DNA of 64,000 nucleotides, from assembly GCA_003367665.1 (NCBI GenBank), contig QKXI01000001.1:310001-374000 (forward strand), written 5' to 3'. Position 1 is the first letter of the stretch, and the number at the start of each line of letters is the position of its first letter. The notes under the pieces are model-generated. The model saw only the letters and a program-made list of their open reading frames with translations, was not told the DNA's origin and searched no databases. This DNA is from Leifsonia sp. ku-ls. Lineage in GTDB: Bacteria > Actinomycetota > Actinomycetes > Actinomycetales > Microbacteriaceae. A program made the position numbers and the translations under genes. This document shows positions 9,668 to 17,702 of this stretch, one piece after another.

Positions 9668-9721
9668 GACAAGAGGGCTGCGGCCACAGTCAACAGGCGG
9701 AGAGGGCCGCGGCCCTACCGT
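9668..9721 (+). promoter_or_regulatory. Direct-repeat activator site and -10, ABC importer genes
   Basis: Half-sites GACAAG (9668-9673) and GTCAAC (9689-9694) start 21 bp apart. Another 21 bp separates the second from a -10-like TACCGT at 9716-9721. The same 54 bp layout precedes the copper amine oxidase and the 35965 aldehyde dehydrogenase. The geometry suits an AraC-type activator such as the one encoded at 5426, giving the importer genes their own promoter inside the operon. Confidence 0.55.
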
Positions 9722-9780
9722 CGGATCACCGAAAGCCACGACGGAGTGGTCGTGGCGCACCTTCAGAGGCAGGGAAGCGC

Positions 9781-10968
9781 ATGAGGAAACACGTTCTTTA
9801 CGCGGCGGCCGCGGTCGCCGCGTCCGCAGCACTCGTCCTGAGCGGCTGCTCCGGCGGCGGAGGCGGCGGGAAGGACTCGCCCATCGTCGTCGGCTCGGTC
9901 AACACCAAGAGCGGTGCGGCGACGTTCCCGGAGGCGTCGCAGGCCGCCGCCGCGGTGTTCGCCGACCAGAACGCCAAGGGCGGCATCAACGGCCGGAAGA
10001 TCGACTACAAAGCGCTCGACGACAAGGGCGACCCGGCGACCGCGTCCGCGAACGCTCGCGAGCTGGTGGGAAGCGACGAGGCCGTCGCCATGGTCGGCTC
10101 CGCCAGCCTCATCGAGTGCGAGATCAACGCCAAGTACTACGAGCAGCAGAAGATCCTCTCGGTGCCCGGCATCGGCGTGGACACCGGATGCTTCGACAGC
10201 CCGAACATCGCCCCCGCCAACGTCGGCCCGTTCAACGACATGACGCTCACGCTGTACTGGGGCTCGGAGGTCGCGAAGCTCGACAACATCTGCGTGCTGC
10301 TCGAGATCGCCGGCTCCACGCGTCCGGCGTACCAGAAGGCGATCGACCGCTGGACGGCCATCACCGGCAAGAAGCCGCTCTACGTCGACGACACCGTGCC
10401 GTACGGCGCGAGCGACTACACCCCCTACATCGTCAAGGCGAAGGACGCGGGCTGCAAGGCCCTCGCGATCAACCCGGTGGAGCCGGACGCGATCGCGCAG
10501 GTCAAGGCGGCGAACGCGCAGGGCTGGAAGGACGTCACCTGGCTCTACCTGACCAGCGTCTACTCCGACAACTTCGCCAAGGCGGTCAGCGACGCGGGCG
10601 CCGGCATCTACGTGCCCGCCGAGTTCTACCCGTTCACCGACGCGTCCAGCGACATCAACAAGGACTGGCGCGACCTCATGACGAAGAACAACATCCCGCT
10701 GACGTCCTTCTCGCAGGGCGGCTACCTCGCGGCCAAGTACTTCATCCAGGTCGCCGAGGGCATCAAGGGCGACATCACGCGCGAGTCGGTCACCAAGGCC
10801 CTGCACGACATGAGCGAGATCAAGAACCCGATGGTCGGAACGCCGTACCTCTTCGGCACGGGCAAGACGCACGCGGACAACACCGCGGGCTGGCCGATCA
10901 AGCTCACCACCGGCACCAACGCCTGGGAGCTCAACGGGGACGACTGGATCACCATCCCCAAGAAGTAG
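9781..10968 (+). CDS. ABC transporter substrate-binding lipoprotein (branched-chain amino acid type)
   Basis: This 395-residue type-I periplasmic-binding-fold lipoprotein has the signal peptide and lipobox VLSGC (lipidated Cys23), followed by a glycine-rich linker. The mature start IVVGSVNTKSGAATFPE is typical of the Peripla_BP_6/LivJ family, whose members bind amino acids, amides and aromatic acids. It captures the ligand outside the membrane for the LivH/LivMG/LivF genes that follow. A strong hairpin lies just after its stop, which may keep its mRNA more abundant than the permease message. An aromatic amine or acid ligand is inferred from context only. Confidence 0.92.
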   Translation: MRKHVLYAAAAVAASAALVLSGCSGGGGGGKDSPIVVGSVNTKSGAATFPEASQAAAAVFADQNAKGGINGRKIDYKALDDKGDPATASANARELVGSDEAVAMVGSASLIECEINAKYYEQQKILSVPGIGVDTGCFDSPNIAPANVGPFNDMTLTLYWGSEVAKLDNICVLLEIAGSTRPAYQKAIDRWTAITGKKPLYVDDTVPYGASDYTPYIVKAKDAGCKALAINPVEPDAIAQVKAANAQGWKDVTWLYLTSVYSDNFAKAVSDAGAGIYVPAEFYPFTDASSDINKDWRDLMTKNNIPLTSFSQGGYLAAKYFIQVAEGIKGDITRESVTKALHDMSEIKNPMVGTPYLFGTGKTHADNTAGWPIKLTTGTNAWELNGDDWITIPKK

Positions 10969-10983
10969 CCCGGCACGACCGGT

Positions 10984-11020
10984 CGCCCGGCCCGCGGAAG
11001 CTGCTGCCGCGGGCCGGGCG
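10984..11020 (+). terminator. Intra-operon hairpin after the binding-protein gene
   Basis: A perfect 14-base stem (CGCCCGGCCCGCGG and its complement) with a 9-base loop lies between the binding-protein stop and the first permease gene. No T-tract follows. Such hairpins commonly act as partial terminators or mRNA stabilisers that raise binding-protein levels over the membrane subunits. Confidence 0.65.
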
Positions 11021-11055
11021 CCCTCACCCTCCCACCCCCTCGAAAGGAGCCGCCC

Positions 11056-11916
11056 ATGCTCCAGGGCGCCCTCGCCGGCCTGGCCGCCGGTGGACTCTAC
11101 GCCGTGCTCGCGGTGTGCCTGACGCTGATGAGCCGTCTGGTGCGGGTCGTCAACTTCGCCCAGGCCGCGACCGGCATGTTCGGCGGCTTCGTCGCCGTGT
11201 GGCTGGTCAGCCACGCCGGCTGGCCGATCTGGCTGGCCTCCACGCTCGGCGTGCTGCTCGGCGGCGCGCTCAGCGCGGTCATCGGTCTGATCGTCGCCAC
11301 CTGGCTGGCGGAGGCGGACACCACCACCCGCTCGGCGGTCACGGTCGGGCCGCTGCTGCTGCTGATCTCGCTGTCCTTCATCCTGTTCGGCAACAAGCCG
11401 CAGCCGTTCTCGCCGATCATCGCCGGGCCGGCGTTCAGCGTCGGCGGCGTCGTCATCTCGCAGGTGACCGTCGCCACCGTGACGCTCGCGATCGTGGTCG
11501 CGGTGGGCTGCCGACTGGTGCTCACCCGCACCTCCGTCGGCACCAAGCTGCGGGCGCTGTCCGAGCGGCCGACCACGGCCGAGCTCATCGGCATCCCGTC
11601 GAAGCCGCTCAGCGTGTCCGTCTGGGCGGCGACCGGGATCATCTCGGCGCTGGCGATCATCATCGTCGCGCCGTCCCAGTCGAACGACGCCACCAGCCTC
11701 TCCATGCTCATCGTGCCCGCCTCCGCGGCGGCGCTGCTGGGCGCGTTCCGCCGGCTCGACCTCGCCGTCGTCGGCGGCCTCGTGCTCGGCCTGCTCAGCG
11801 GGCTGGTCGCGCAAATCGACCAGGTGTCGTTCGTGCGCAACTTCCTCCCGTTCCTCTTCATCGTCGTCTTCCTGCTGTGGACCCAGCGCAAGGAGGTGTG
11901 GGATGCGGCGCGCTAG
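11056..11916 (+). CDS. ABC transporter permease, LivH type
   Basis: This 286-residue inner-membrane permease of the branched-chain amino acid transporter family has about eight hydrophobic helices. Its N-terminal block GLAAGGLYAVLAVCLTLMSR resembles the typical LivH start. The ATG at 11056 has AAAGGAG upstream. Its end overlaps the next gene by 14 bases. It pairs with the LivM half of the following fusion protein to form the translocation pore. Confidence 0.9.
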   Translation: MLQGALAGLAAGGLYAVLAVCLTLMSRLVRVVNFAQAATGMFGGFVAVWLVSHAGWPIWLASTLGVLLGGALSAVIGLIVATWLAEADTTTRSAVTVGPLLLLISLSFILFGNKPQPFSPIIAGPAFSVGGVVISQVTVATVTLAIVVAVGCRLVLTRTSVGTKLRALSERPTTAELIGIPSKPLSVSVWAATGIISALAIIIVAPSQSNDATSLSMLIVPASAAALLGAFRRLDLAVVGGLVLGLLSGLVAQIDQVSFVRNFLPFLFIVVFLLWTQRKEVWDAAR

Positions 11917-13642
11917 CTCCTCCCGCGCGGTCAGAATCGCGTTCCCCTTCGTCGCGGGCGCGGTCGCGCTCGGCGTCGGTTACCTGCTGAGCGAGTCGCT
12001 CTCGGGGTACTTCGTCTTCCTCGCCGTCAGCGCGGTGGTCGCGGCGATCGCGATCCTCGGGCTCGGCATCGTCACGGGCAGCGCCGGGATGATCGCGCTG
12101 TGCCAGCTGACGTTCGCCGCGGTCGGCGCGTGGGTGGTCTCGCTGCTCAACGTGCTGCAGGCTCCGGGCGGCTTCGTCGTCTGGCTGGTGCTCGGCGCGG
12201 TCGCGGCCGGCGTCGTCGGCGTCCTCGTGGGCCTGCCCGCCCTTCGGCTGCGCGGCGTGAATCTGGCCGTGGTGACGCTCGGCTTCGCCGCGGCGGCGGA
12301 CGTGACGCTGGTGCAGATCCAGTTCCCCGGGGCGACCGACGGCATCCCGGTGCTGCGGCCGGACGCCTTCAGCGACGACCGCTCCTACTTCTTCTTCAGC
12401 GTGCTCGTGCTCGTCGTGTGCGGCATCGCGGTGTACTTCCTGCAGAGCGGACGCTGGGGGTCGAGCTGGAAGTCGGTGGCGTTCTCCGAACGCGGAACGG
12501 CCTCCGTCGGCGCGAGCGTGCGCGGCGCGAAGCTGACCGCGTTCGCGGTGAGCGCCACGCTGGCCGGGATCAGCGGCGGCCTCATCGCCGGGCAGGTCGG
12601 GCTGCCGTTCGCGAGCTCGTTCACGCCCATCCAGTCGCTCGCGCTGTACGTGCTGGCGGTCATGTCGGGCGCGTACCTCATCGACATGGCGGTCTTCGGC
12701 GGCATCCTCTGGGTCGCGGTGCCGGAGCTGCTCAAGCGCTGGGGCATCCCGCAGGACTGGGCGTTCGTCATCTTCGGCGTGCTCGGCGTGCAGGCCCTCA
12801 CCAGCGGCAGCAACCTCGGCCAGGGCATCCGCAACGCCTGGTGGAAGAGGCAGGCGCGGAAGACGCCGCCGCGGCCGGCCGTGCCGCTGGACGCGGACGA
12901 CGCTCTCGGAGCGGTCGAGGCCGCCGACACCGGCGCTCCCGTGCTCGTGGTCGAGGGCCTCGGCGTGGCGTTCGGGCAGGTGAAGGCGCTCGACGGCGTG
13001 AGCCTCGTGGTGCCGGAGCGCAGCATCGTCGGCCTGATCGGGCCGAACGGCGCCGGGAAGTCGACGTTCACGGACGCGGTCACCGGCTTCCTGCCGCAGC
13101 ACACCGGCTCCGTCTCGCTCGACGGCCGGCCGCTGCAGGGGCTGTCGCCCGCGAAGCGCGCCCGCCTCGGCCTGCGGCGCACCTTCCAGCAGGACCGCGT
13201 CCCTCCGACGCTCACCATCGAGGCGTACGTCCGGTTCGTCGCCCGGAGGCGTCTGACCCTCGGCGAGCTCGAGGAGACGCTGGCGTTCTTCGGCTGCCCG
13301 CCCGCGCGCACGCGGTTGCAGAGCGTGGACGTCGGCACCCGCCGCCTGGTCGAGGTCGCCGCGAACGTGCTCTCGCGTCCGCGCGTGCTCATCCTCGACG
13401 AGCCGGCCGCCGGCCTGTCCCACGAGGAGCACGTGGAGCTGGGCGAGCGCCTGCGACGCGTGCCCGCGCGGTTCGGGATGTCGATCGTCCTGATCGAGCA
13501 CGACCTCGACCTCGTGCGGTCGGTGTGCGGCTCGATCACGGTGCTCGACTTCGGGCAGGTGCTCGCGAGCGGCCCGCAGGAGCGGGTGCTGGCGAATCCC
13601 GCCGTCGTGAAGGCCTACATGGGTGAAACGGAGATGCTGTGA
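11903..13642 (+). CDS. LivM-LivG fusion: ABC permease joined to ATPase
   Basis: This 579-residue protein joins two subunits that are usually separate. Residues about 1-310 are a LivM-type permease with roughly eight to ten helices; a linker around 315-345 leads to a LivG-type ATPase with Walker A GPNGAGKS at 380-387 and Walker B VLILDEPAAGL. The expected LSGGQ signature is replaced by VDVGTRRLVE, a variation seen in some LivG proteins. The fusion fixes one pore subunit to one ATPase, with LivF supplying the second nucleotide-binding site. Confidence 0.9.
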   Translation: MRRASSSRAVRIAFPFVAGAVALGVGYLLSESLSGYFVFLAVSAVVAAIAILGLGIVTGSAGMIALCQLTFAAVGAWVVSLLNVLQAPGGFVVWLVLGAVAAGVVGVLVGLPALRLRGVNLAVVTLGFAAAADVTLVQIQFPGATDGIPVLRPDAFSDDRSYFFFSVLVLVVCGIAVYFLQSGRWGSSWKSVAFSERGTASVGASVRGAKLTAFAVSATLAGISGGLIAGQVGLPFASSFTPIQSLALYVLAVMSGAYLIDMAVFGGILWVAVPELLKRWGIPQDWAFVIFGVLGVQALTSGSNLGQGIRNAWWKRQARKTPPRPAVPLDADDALGAVEAADTGAPVLVVEGLGVAFGQVKALDGVSLVVPERSIVGLIGPNGAGKSTFTDAVTGFLPQHTGSVSLDGRPLQGLSPAKRARLGLRRTFQQDRVPPTLTIEAYVRFVARRRLTLGELEETLAFFGCPPARTRLQSVDVGTRRLVEVAANVLSRPRVLILDEPAAGLSHEEHVELGERLRRVPARFGMSIVLIEHDLDLVRSVCGSITVLDFGQVLASGPQERVLANPAVVKAYMGETEML

Positions 13643-14331
13643 ACGCGCTCGTCCTGGACTCGGTCACGGTCAGCCGTGGCGCCGGTCCCGTCATCAGCGA
13701 CGTCAGCCTGACGGTCGAGCCCGGGCGGATCACCGCCCTGGTCGGCCCGAACGGCGCGGGGAAGACCAGCCTGCTCGAGTCGGTCTCCGGGATCGTCGGG
13801 CCGAGTGGCGGCACGATCACCGCCGACGGCGTGCCGATCGCCAGGCTGTCGCGGGTGCAGCGCGCCCGGCGCGGCATCGTGCACATCGAGCAGGGGCGCG
13901 CGGTGTTCCCGTCGCTGACCGTGCAGGAGAACATCCGGCTCACCGCCGGGTCGGCGGAGGCCACAGAGGAGGCGCTGTTGCGCTTCCCCGAGCTGGAGAA
14001 GCGCCGCGGCAGCGCGGCCGGGCTGCTCTCGGGCGGCGAGCAGCAGATGGTGGTGCTGGCACGGGCGTTCGCGTCGCGGCCGCGCTACCTGCTGATCGAC
14101 GAGATGTCGCTGGGGCTCGCGCCGGTGGTCTTCATGCGGCTGCTGCCGATGATCGAACAGTTCGCGCAGTCCGGCGTGGGCGTGCTGCTGGTGGAGCAGT
14201 TCACGCACCTCGCGCTGTCGGTCGCGACCGACGCGCTCGTGGTCTCCTCCGGCCGGGTCACCTACACCGGCTCCGCCGCCGACCTCGCGGCCTCCCCCGA
14301 CGTCCTGCACGCCGCCTACCTCGGCTCCTGA
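13639..14331 (+). CDS. ABC transporter ATPase, LivF type
   Basis: This 230-residue cytoplasmic ATPase has Walker A GPNGAGKTS, the canonical signature LLSGGEQQMVVLARAF and a Walker B segment LLIDEMSLGL. It starts at a GTG overlapping the LivMG stop by four bases. It supplies the second nucleotide-binding subunit of the importer and is the last gene of the operon, ending at a large hairpin. Confidence 0.92.
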   Translation: MNALVLDSVTVSRGAGPVISDVSLTVEPGRITALVGPNGAGKTSLLESVSGIVGPSGGTITADGVPIARLSRVQRARRGIVHIEQGRAVFPSLTVQENIRLTAGSAEATEEALLRFPELEKRRGSAAGLLSGGEQQMVVLARAFASRPRYLLIDEMSLGLAPVVFMRLLPMIEQFAQSGVGVLLVEQFTHLALSVATDALVVSSGRVTYTGSAADLAASPDVLHAAYLGS

Positions 14332-14349
14332 CCCTCACCCCCAAGCCAA

Positions 14350-14406
14350 CAGCTCCTGAGTTTTTCGACCGTGACGCGGCGTGTTGCTCGAAAAACTCCG
14401 GAGCTG
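14350..14406. terminator. Bidirectional terminator between convergent genes
   Basis: Arms CAGCTCCTGAGTTTTTCGA and TCGAAAAACTCCGGAGCTG pair over 19 bases with one mismatch around a 19-base loop. Weaker pairing extends further out on both sides. It lies between the convergent livF-type gene and an SDR. The T-run and A-run near the loop give no classical 3' U-tract, but symmetry and position suggest it ends both transcripts. Confidence 0.72.
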
Positions 14407-14418
14407 ATGGCCTGGGGG

Positions 14419-15198
14419 TCAGGCGAGGGCGGTGGTGGGGAGGTCGACGATGTGGGCTCCGCCGTCGACGACGAGGGTGGCGCCGGTGACGTAGGAGGCG
14501 TCGGGCGAGGCGAGGAAGCGGATGACGGCGGCGATCTCGTCTGGCTCGGCCGGGCGGCCGAGGGGGACGTCCTTGCTGACGATCGCGTAGCCCTCCTCGC
14601 GGGAGGCGAGGCCGGCCTGGCGGGCGAAGTCGTCCATCTCCTCGTCGGCCATCGGCGTGCGCACCCAGCCGGGGCACACGGCGTTGACGCGGACGCCGCT
14701 GCGGCCGTAGTCGCGCGCGAGGCTGCGGGTGAGGCCGAGCAGGGCGTGCTTTCCGACCGTGTAGCCCGCGACGCCGGGGCCGGCGAACAGCCCCGCGAGC
14801 GACGAGACCACGACGATGCTGCCACGGGAGGCCGTCAACGCCGGCAGCGCCGCCCGGGCCAACACGAACGCCGTGGAGACGTTGGTGCGGAACGACACGT
14901 CCCACGCCTCGTCGGAGGTCTCCGCGACCGTGCCCAGCCCGTGGCCGCCCGCGTTGGCGACGACCGCGTCCACCCGGCCGTGCTCGGCGACCACGCGCGC
15001 GAGCGCCGCCTCCGTCTCCAACCGGTCGCTGGTGTCGCACGGCAGCGCGAGACCGCCGACCTCGGCCGCGACGGCCTCGAGCGGCGCCGGGCGCCGGCCG
15101 AGCAGCACGACGCGCGCGCCGTCGGCGGCGAAGCGCCGGGCGGCGGCGGCGCCGATGCCGGTGCCTCCTCCGGAGATGACGACGACGGGATGCGACAT
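14419..15198 (-). CDS. Short-chain dehydrogenase/reductase (SDR)
   Basis: This 259-residue classical SDR has the cofactor loop GGGTGIG at 10-16, NAG near 82-84, catalytic Ser132/133 and Tyr146-x3-Lys150. The C-terminal ATLVVDGGAHIVD is typical of acetoacetyl-CoA reductase-like members. It is the second gene of a two-SDR operon, 31 bp behind the 15230-15952 gene. The operon diverges from the permease and amine oxidase genes, so a role in handling aldehyde or alcohol products of amine oxidation is possible but unproven. Confidence 0.9.
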   Translation of the reverse strand: MSHPVVVISGGGTGIGAAAARRFAADGARVVLLGRRPAPLEAVAAEVGGLALPCDTSDRLETEAALARVVAEHGRVDAVVANAGGHGLGTVAETSDEAWDVSFRTNVSTAFVLARAALPALTASRGSIVVVSSLAGLFAGPGVAGYTVGKHALLGLTRSLARDYGRSGVRVNAVCPGWVRTPMADEEMDDFARQAGLASREEGYAIVSKDVPLGRPAEPDEIAAVIRFLASPDASYVTGATLVVDGGAHIVDLPTTALA

Positions 15199-15229
15199 GG
15201 CGGGTCCTTTCGGGAGGTGGGGAGGAAGG

Positions 15230-15952
15230 TCAGGCCGGGAACGACGAGCGCGCCAGATAGCCGAAGTCGGAGACGAGGGCGTGCCCGTTCACCGGCCGCG
15301 ACGCCGGAGACGCGAGGTAGAGCACGTGGCGCGCCACCTCGTCCGGGCTCTGCACCGGGAAGTCGGCGGCGGAGAAGCCGCCCTCCGGCACGCCGAGGTC
15401 GGCGCGCGCCATGGGCGTGTCGACGACCGACGGGCACACGGAGTTGACGCGGACGCCGTCCGGCGCCAGGTCGACCGAGAGCGCACGGGCGAGCTGGAGC
15501 ACGGCGCCCTTCGACGCGTTGTACGGCACCATCCCCTGGGCGGCGACGAAGCTGGAGTCGGAGGCGAGCAGCACGATCGCCGCGCTCTCGGAGCGGCGCA
15601 GGTGCGGCAGCGCGTGCTTCGCCGTGAGGAAGGCGCCGGTGACGTTGACCGCGAGGACCGCGTTCCACTCGTCGAGGCCGATCTGCTCGATCCCGCGACC
15701 GAACGGCCCGGAGATGCCGGCGCAGGCGACCACCGCGTCCACGCCCCCGAGCCGGGAGGCGGCACCGTCGACGGCGGCACGCACCTCGTCCTCCACGGTC
15801 AGGTCGGCGCGATGCGTCACGGCCTCTCCGGGCGAGCGGTCGATCCCGGCGACGCGCGCGCCCTCCGCGGCGAAGGCCCGCGCGCACGCGGCCCCGATGC
15901 CCGAGGCGGCCCCGGTCACGACGACGCGGCGGCCGGACAGCTGCAGGTCCAT
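15230..15952 (-). CDS. Short-chain dehydrogenase/reductase (SDR)
   Basis: This 240-residue SDR has TGAASGIG at 13-20, a variant ACAG in place of NNAG near 76-79, serines at 131-134 and Tyr144-x3-Lys148. The ATG at 15952 is preferred because GGAG lies just upstream; an ATG four codons earlier is possible. It leads the two-SDR operon divergent from the APC permease, and the 180 bp between may hold promoters for both. The substrate is unknown. Confidence 0.9.
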   Translation of the reverse strand: MDLQLSGRRVVVTGAASGIGAACARAFAAEGARVAGIDRSPGEAVTHRADLTVEDEVRAAVDGAASRLGGVDAVVACAGISGPFGRGIEQIGLDEWNAVLAVNVTGAFLTAKHALPHLRRSESAAIVLLASDSSFVAAQGMVPYNASKGAVLQLARALSVDLAPDGVRVNSVCPSVVDTPMARADLGVPEGGFSAADFPVQSPDEVARHVLYLASPASRPVNGHALVSDFGYLARSSFPA

Positions 15953-16015
15953 GGGCTCCAGCATCCCGTCCGTCCGCGCGCGCAGGAACGGCCGCCGCGC
16001 ACCCGTGCACGCACA

Positions 16016-16069
16016 GGACACCGCCGTTCGCTCGACGACAAGCCCAGGCCCACCGCCGGCTGCGACGAT
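16016..16069 (+). promoter_or_regulatory. Possible degenerate copy of the direct-repeat promoter
   Basis: GACAAG at 16037-16042 lies 21 bp before a -10-like GACGAT at 16064-16069, as in the three better sites. The upstream half-site (around GGACAC at 16016) is poor. It would drive the APC permease. It is listed because the geometry fits, but the match is weak. Confidence 0.3.
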
Positions 16070-16132
16070 CGACGCACCGGGCCGAAGTCGTCCCGCCTGC
16101 GCCCCCACGCAGCGTGCAGAAGAAGGAACCCC

Positions 16133-17605
16133 ATGAGCGAAACCCGCGCCCACGACCGCCTCAAGGCGAACAGCCTCGGCGTCGCCGGCATCGTCTTCCT
16201 CGTCCTCGCCGCCGTCGCCCCGCTGACCGGCATCGTCGTCGTCGCCTCGCTGGCGATCGCCCTCGGCAACGGCGGGGGCACCCCGGCGTCGTTCCTGATC
16301 GTCGCCGTCGTGCTGCTGCTGTTCGCCGTCGGCTACGCGCAGATGTCGAAGCAGCTGGTGAACGCGGGAGGCTTCTACGCCTTCGTCGTGAAGGGCCTCG
16401 GCCGCACCGGCGGCCTGGTCGCCGGGCTGATCGCCACGCTCGGGTACAACTTCTTCGTCGTCGGCACGATCGGCACCAGCGGCTTCTTCATGCAGACGGT
16501 GATCGCCGACCTGACCGGGCTGAACCTGCACTGGTACGTCTGGGGGCTGGCCTCCATCGTCGTGTCGTTCCTGATGGCGCGCCGCGGGGTCGACTTCTCG
16601 TCCAAGATCCTCGGCGTCTCGCTGGTGCTGGAGACGCTCATCCTGGTCGTCTTCGACATCTCGGTGCTTGTGCAGAAGGGCTTCGACCTCGCGGCGTTCG
16701 GGCCGCAGGCGGTGTTCTCCGGCTCCCTGCCGATCGGCCTGCTGCTCGCCGCCACCGGCTTCCTCGGCTTCGAGGCGACCGCGCTGTTCAGCGAGGAGGC
16801 GAAGCGGCCGCTGAAGACCATCCCCCGCGCCACGTACGTCGCGATCTGCGCGATCGGCCTCATCCTGGCCGTCACCACCTGGGCCGTGGTCAGCGCGACC
16901 GGCGTCGAGCAGGCGCAGGAGGTCGCGCTGAAGCACCTGCCCACCGGCGACCTCATCTTCAGCCTCTCGCAGCAGTACCTCGGCCCCGTGATGACCGACA
17001 TCATGATGATCCTGCTGTTGGTCAGCCTGTTCGCCGCGATGCTCGCCTTCCACAACTCGGCCACCCGCTACCTCTACGCCCTCGGCCGCGCCCGGGTGCT
17101 GCCCAGCGCACTCGCCCGCACCCGGCCGAACGGCGCCCCGCAGCTCGCGGGCATCGTGCAGGCCGTGTTCGCCGCGGTCGTCGCCGGGCTGTTCGCGCTC
17201 GCCGGACTCGACCCGATCTCCTCGCTGGTGCCCAGCATGATCGGCTTCGGGACCCTGTGCGTGCTCGTGCTGCAGGCGCTCGCGGCACTGTCCATCGTGG
17301 TGTACTTCCGTCGCCGGCGGGACCCGCGCTGGTGGTCCACGTTCGTCGCGCCCGGCATCGGGTTCCTCGCCCTGCTCGTCATCGTCATCATGGCGATCGT
17401 CAACTTCGACATCGTCGCCGGCTCCGACGCGCTGATCATCCGGCTGCTCCCGCTGCTCCTCGTCGTCGCCCTCGTCGGCGGCATCGGCTACGGCTGGTAC
17501 CTGCGGCGCTCGAAGCCCGCGGTGTACGACGCGCTGGCCACCGACCTGGAGAAGTTCAACGCGCACGCCGCGACCGACGAGCAGGCCGCGGAGCCGGTGG
17601 CCTGA
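16133..17605 (+). CDS. APC-family amino acid/amine permease
   Basis: This 490-residue inner-membrane transporter has about twelve hydrophobic helices. Its N-terminal region (SLGVAGIVFLVLAAVAPLTG) and the GFEATALFSEEAK block are typical of amino acid-polyamine-organocation permeases. It lies directly upstream of the copper amine oxidase, so import of an aromatic or aliphatic amine is the natural reading; amino acid import is the alternative. AAGGAACC precedes the ATG. The C-terminal tail is cytoplasmic and polar. Confidence 0.9.
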   Translation: MSETRAHDRLKANSLGVAGIVFLVLAAVAPLTGIVVVASLAIALGNGGGTPASFLIVAVVLLLFAVGYAQMSKQLVNAGGFYAFVVKGLGRTGGLVAGLIATLGYNFFVVGTIGTSGFFMQTVIADLTGLNLHWYVWGLASIVVSFLMARRGVDFSSKILGVSLVLETLILVVFDISVLVQKGFDLAAFGPQAVFSGSLPIGLLLAATGFLGFEATALFSEEAKRPLKTIPRATYVAICAIGLILAVTTWAVVSATGVEQAQEVALKHLPTGDLIFSLSQQYLGPVMTDIMMILLLVSLFAAMLAFHNSATRYLYALGRARVLPSALARTRPNGAPQLAGIVQAVFAAVVAGLFALAGLDPISSLVPSMIGFGTLCVLVLQALAALSIVVYFRRRRDPRWWSTFVAPGIGFLALLVIVIMAIVNFDIVAGSDALIIRLLPLLLVVALVGGIGYGWYLRRSKPAVYDALATDLEKFNAHAATDEQAAEPVA

Positions 17606-17618
17606 TCGGTCACTGCCG

Positions 17619-17672
17619 GTCAAGGGCCGCGCGCCCGCCGTCAACGCGGGCGCGCGGCGCTCTCCGCATACT
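17619..17672 (+). promoter_or_regulatory. Direct-repeat activator site and -10, copper amine oxidase
   Basis: GTCAAG (17619-17624) and GTCAAC (17640-17645) start 21 bp apart. The -10-like CATACT lies 21 bp after the second, 30 bp before the ATG. The layout is identical in length to the sites at 9668 and 35871. Activation by the FeaR-like AraC regulator at 5426 is the simplest explanation. The site overlaps the 17626-17658 hairpin. Confidence 0.6.
17626..17658 (+). terminator. Hairpin after the permease gene
   Basis: A perfect 13-base stem (GCCGCGCGCCCGC and complement) with a 7-base loop begins 20 bases after the permease stop. It probably ends or attenuates the permease transcript before the separate amine oxidase promoter. 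Because it overlaps the direct-repeat activator site, the palindrome may instead partly reflect protein binding. Confidence 0.6.
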
Positions 17673-17702
17673 GGGACGAACACCGGTACCGAAGGAAACC
17701 CG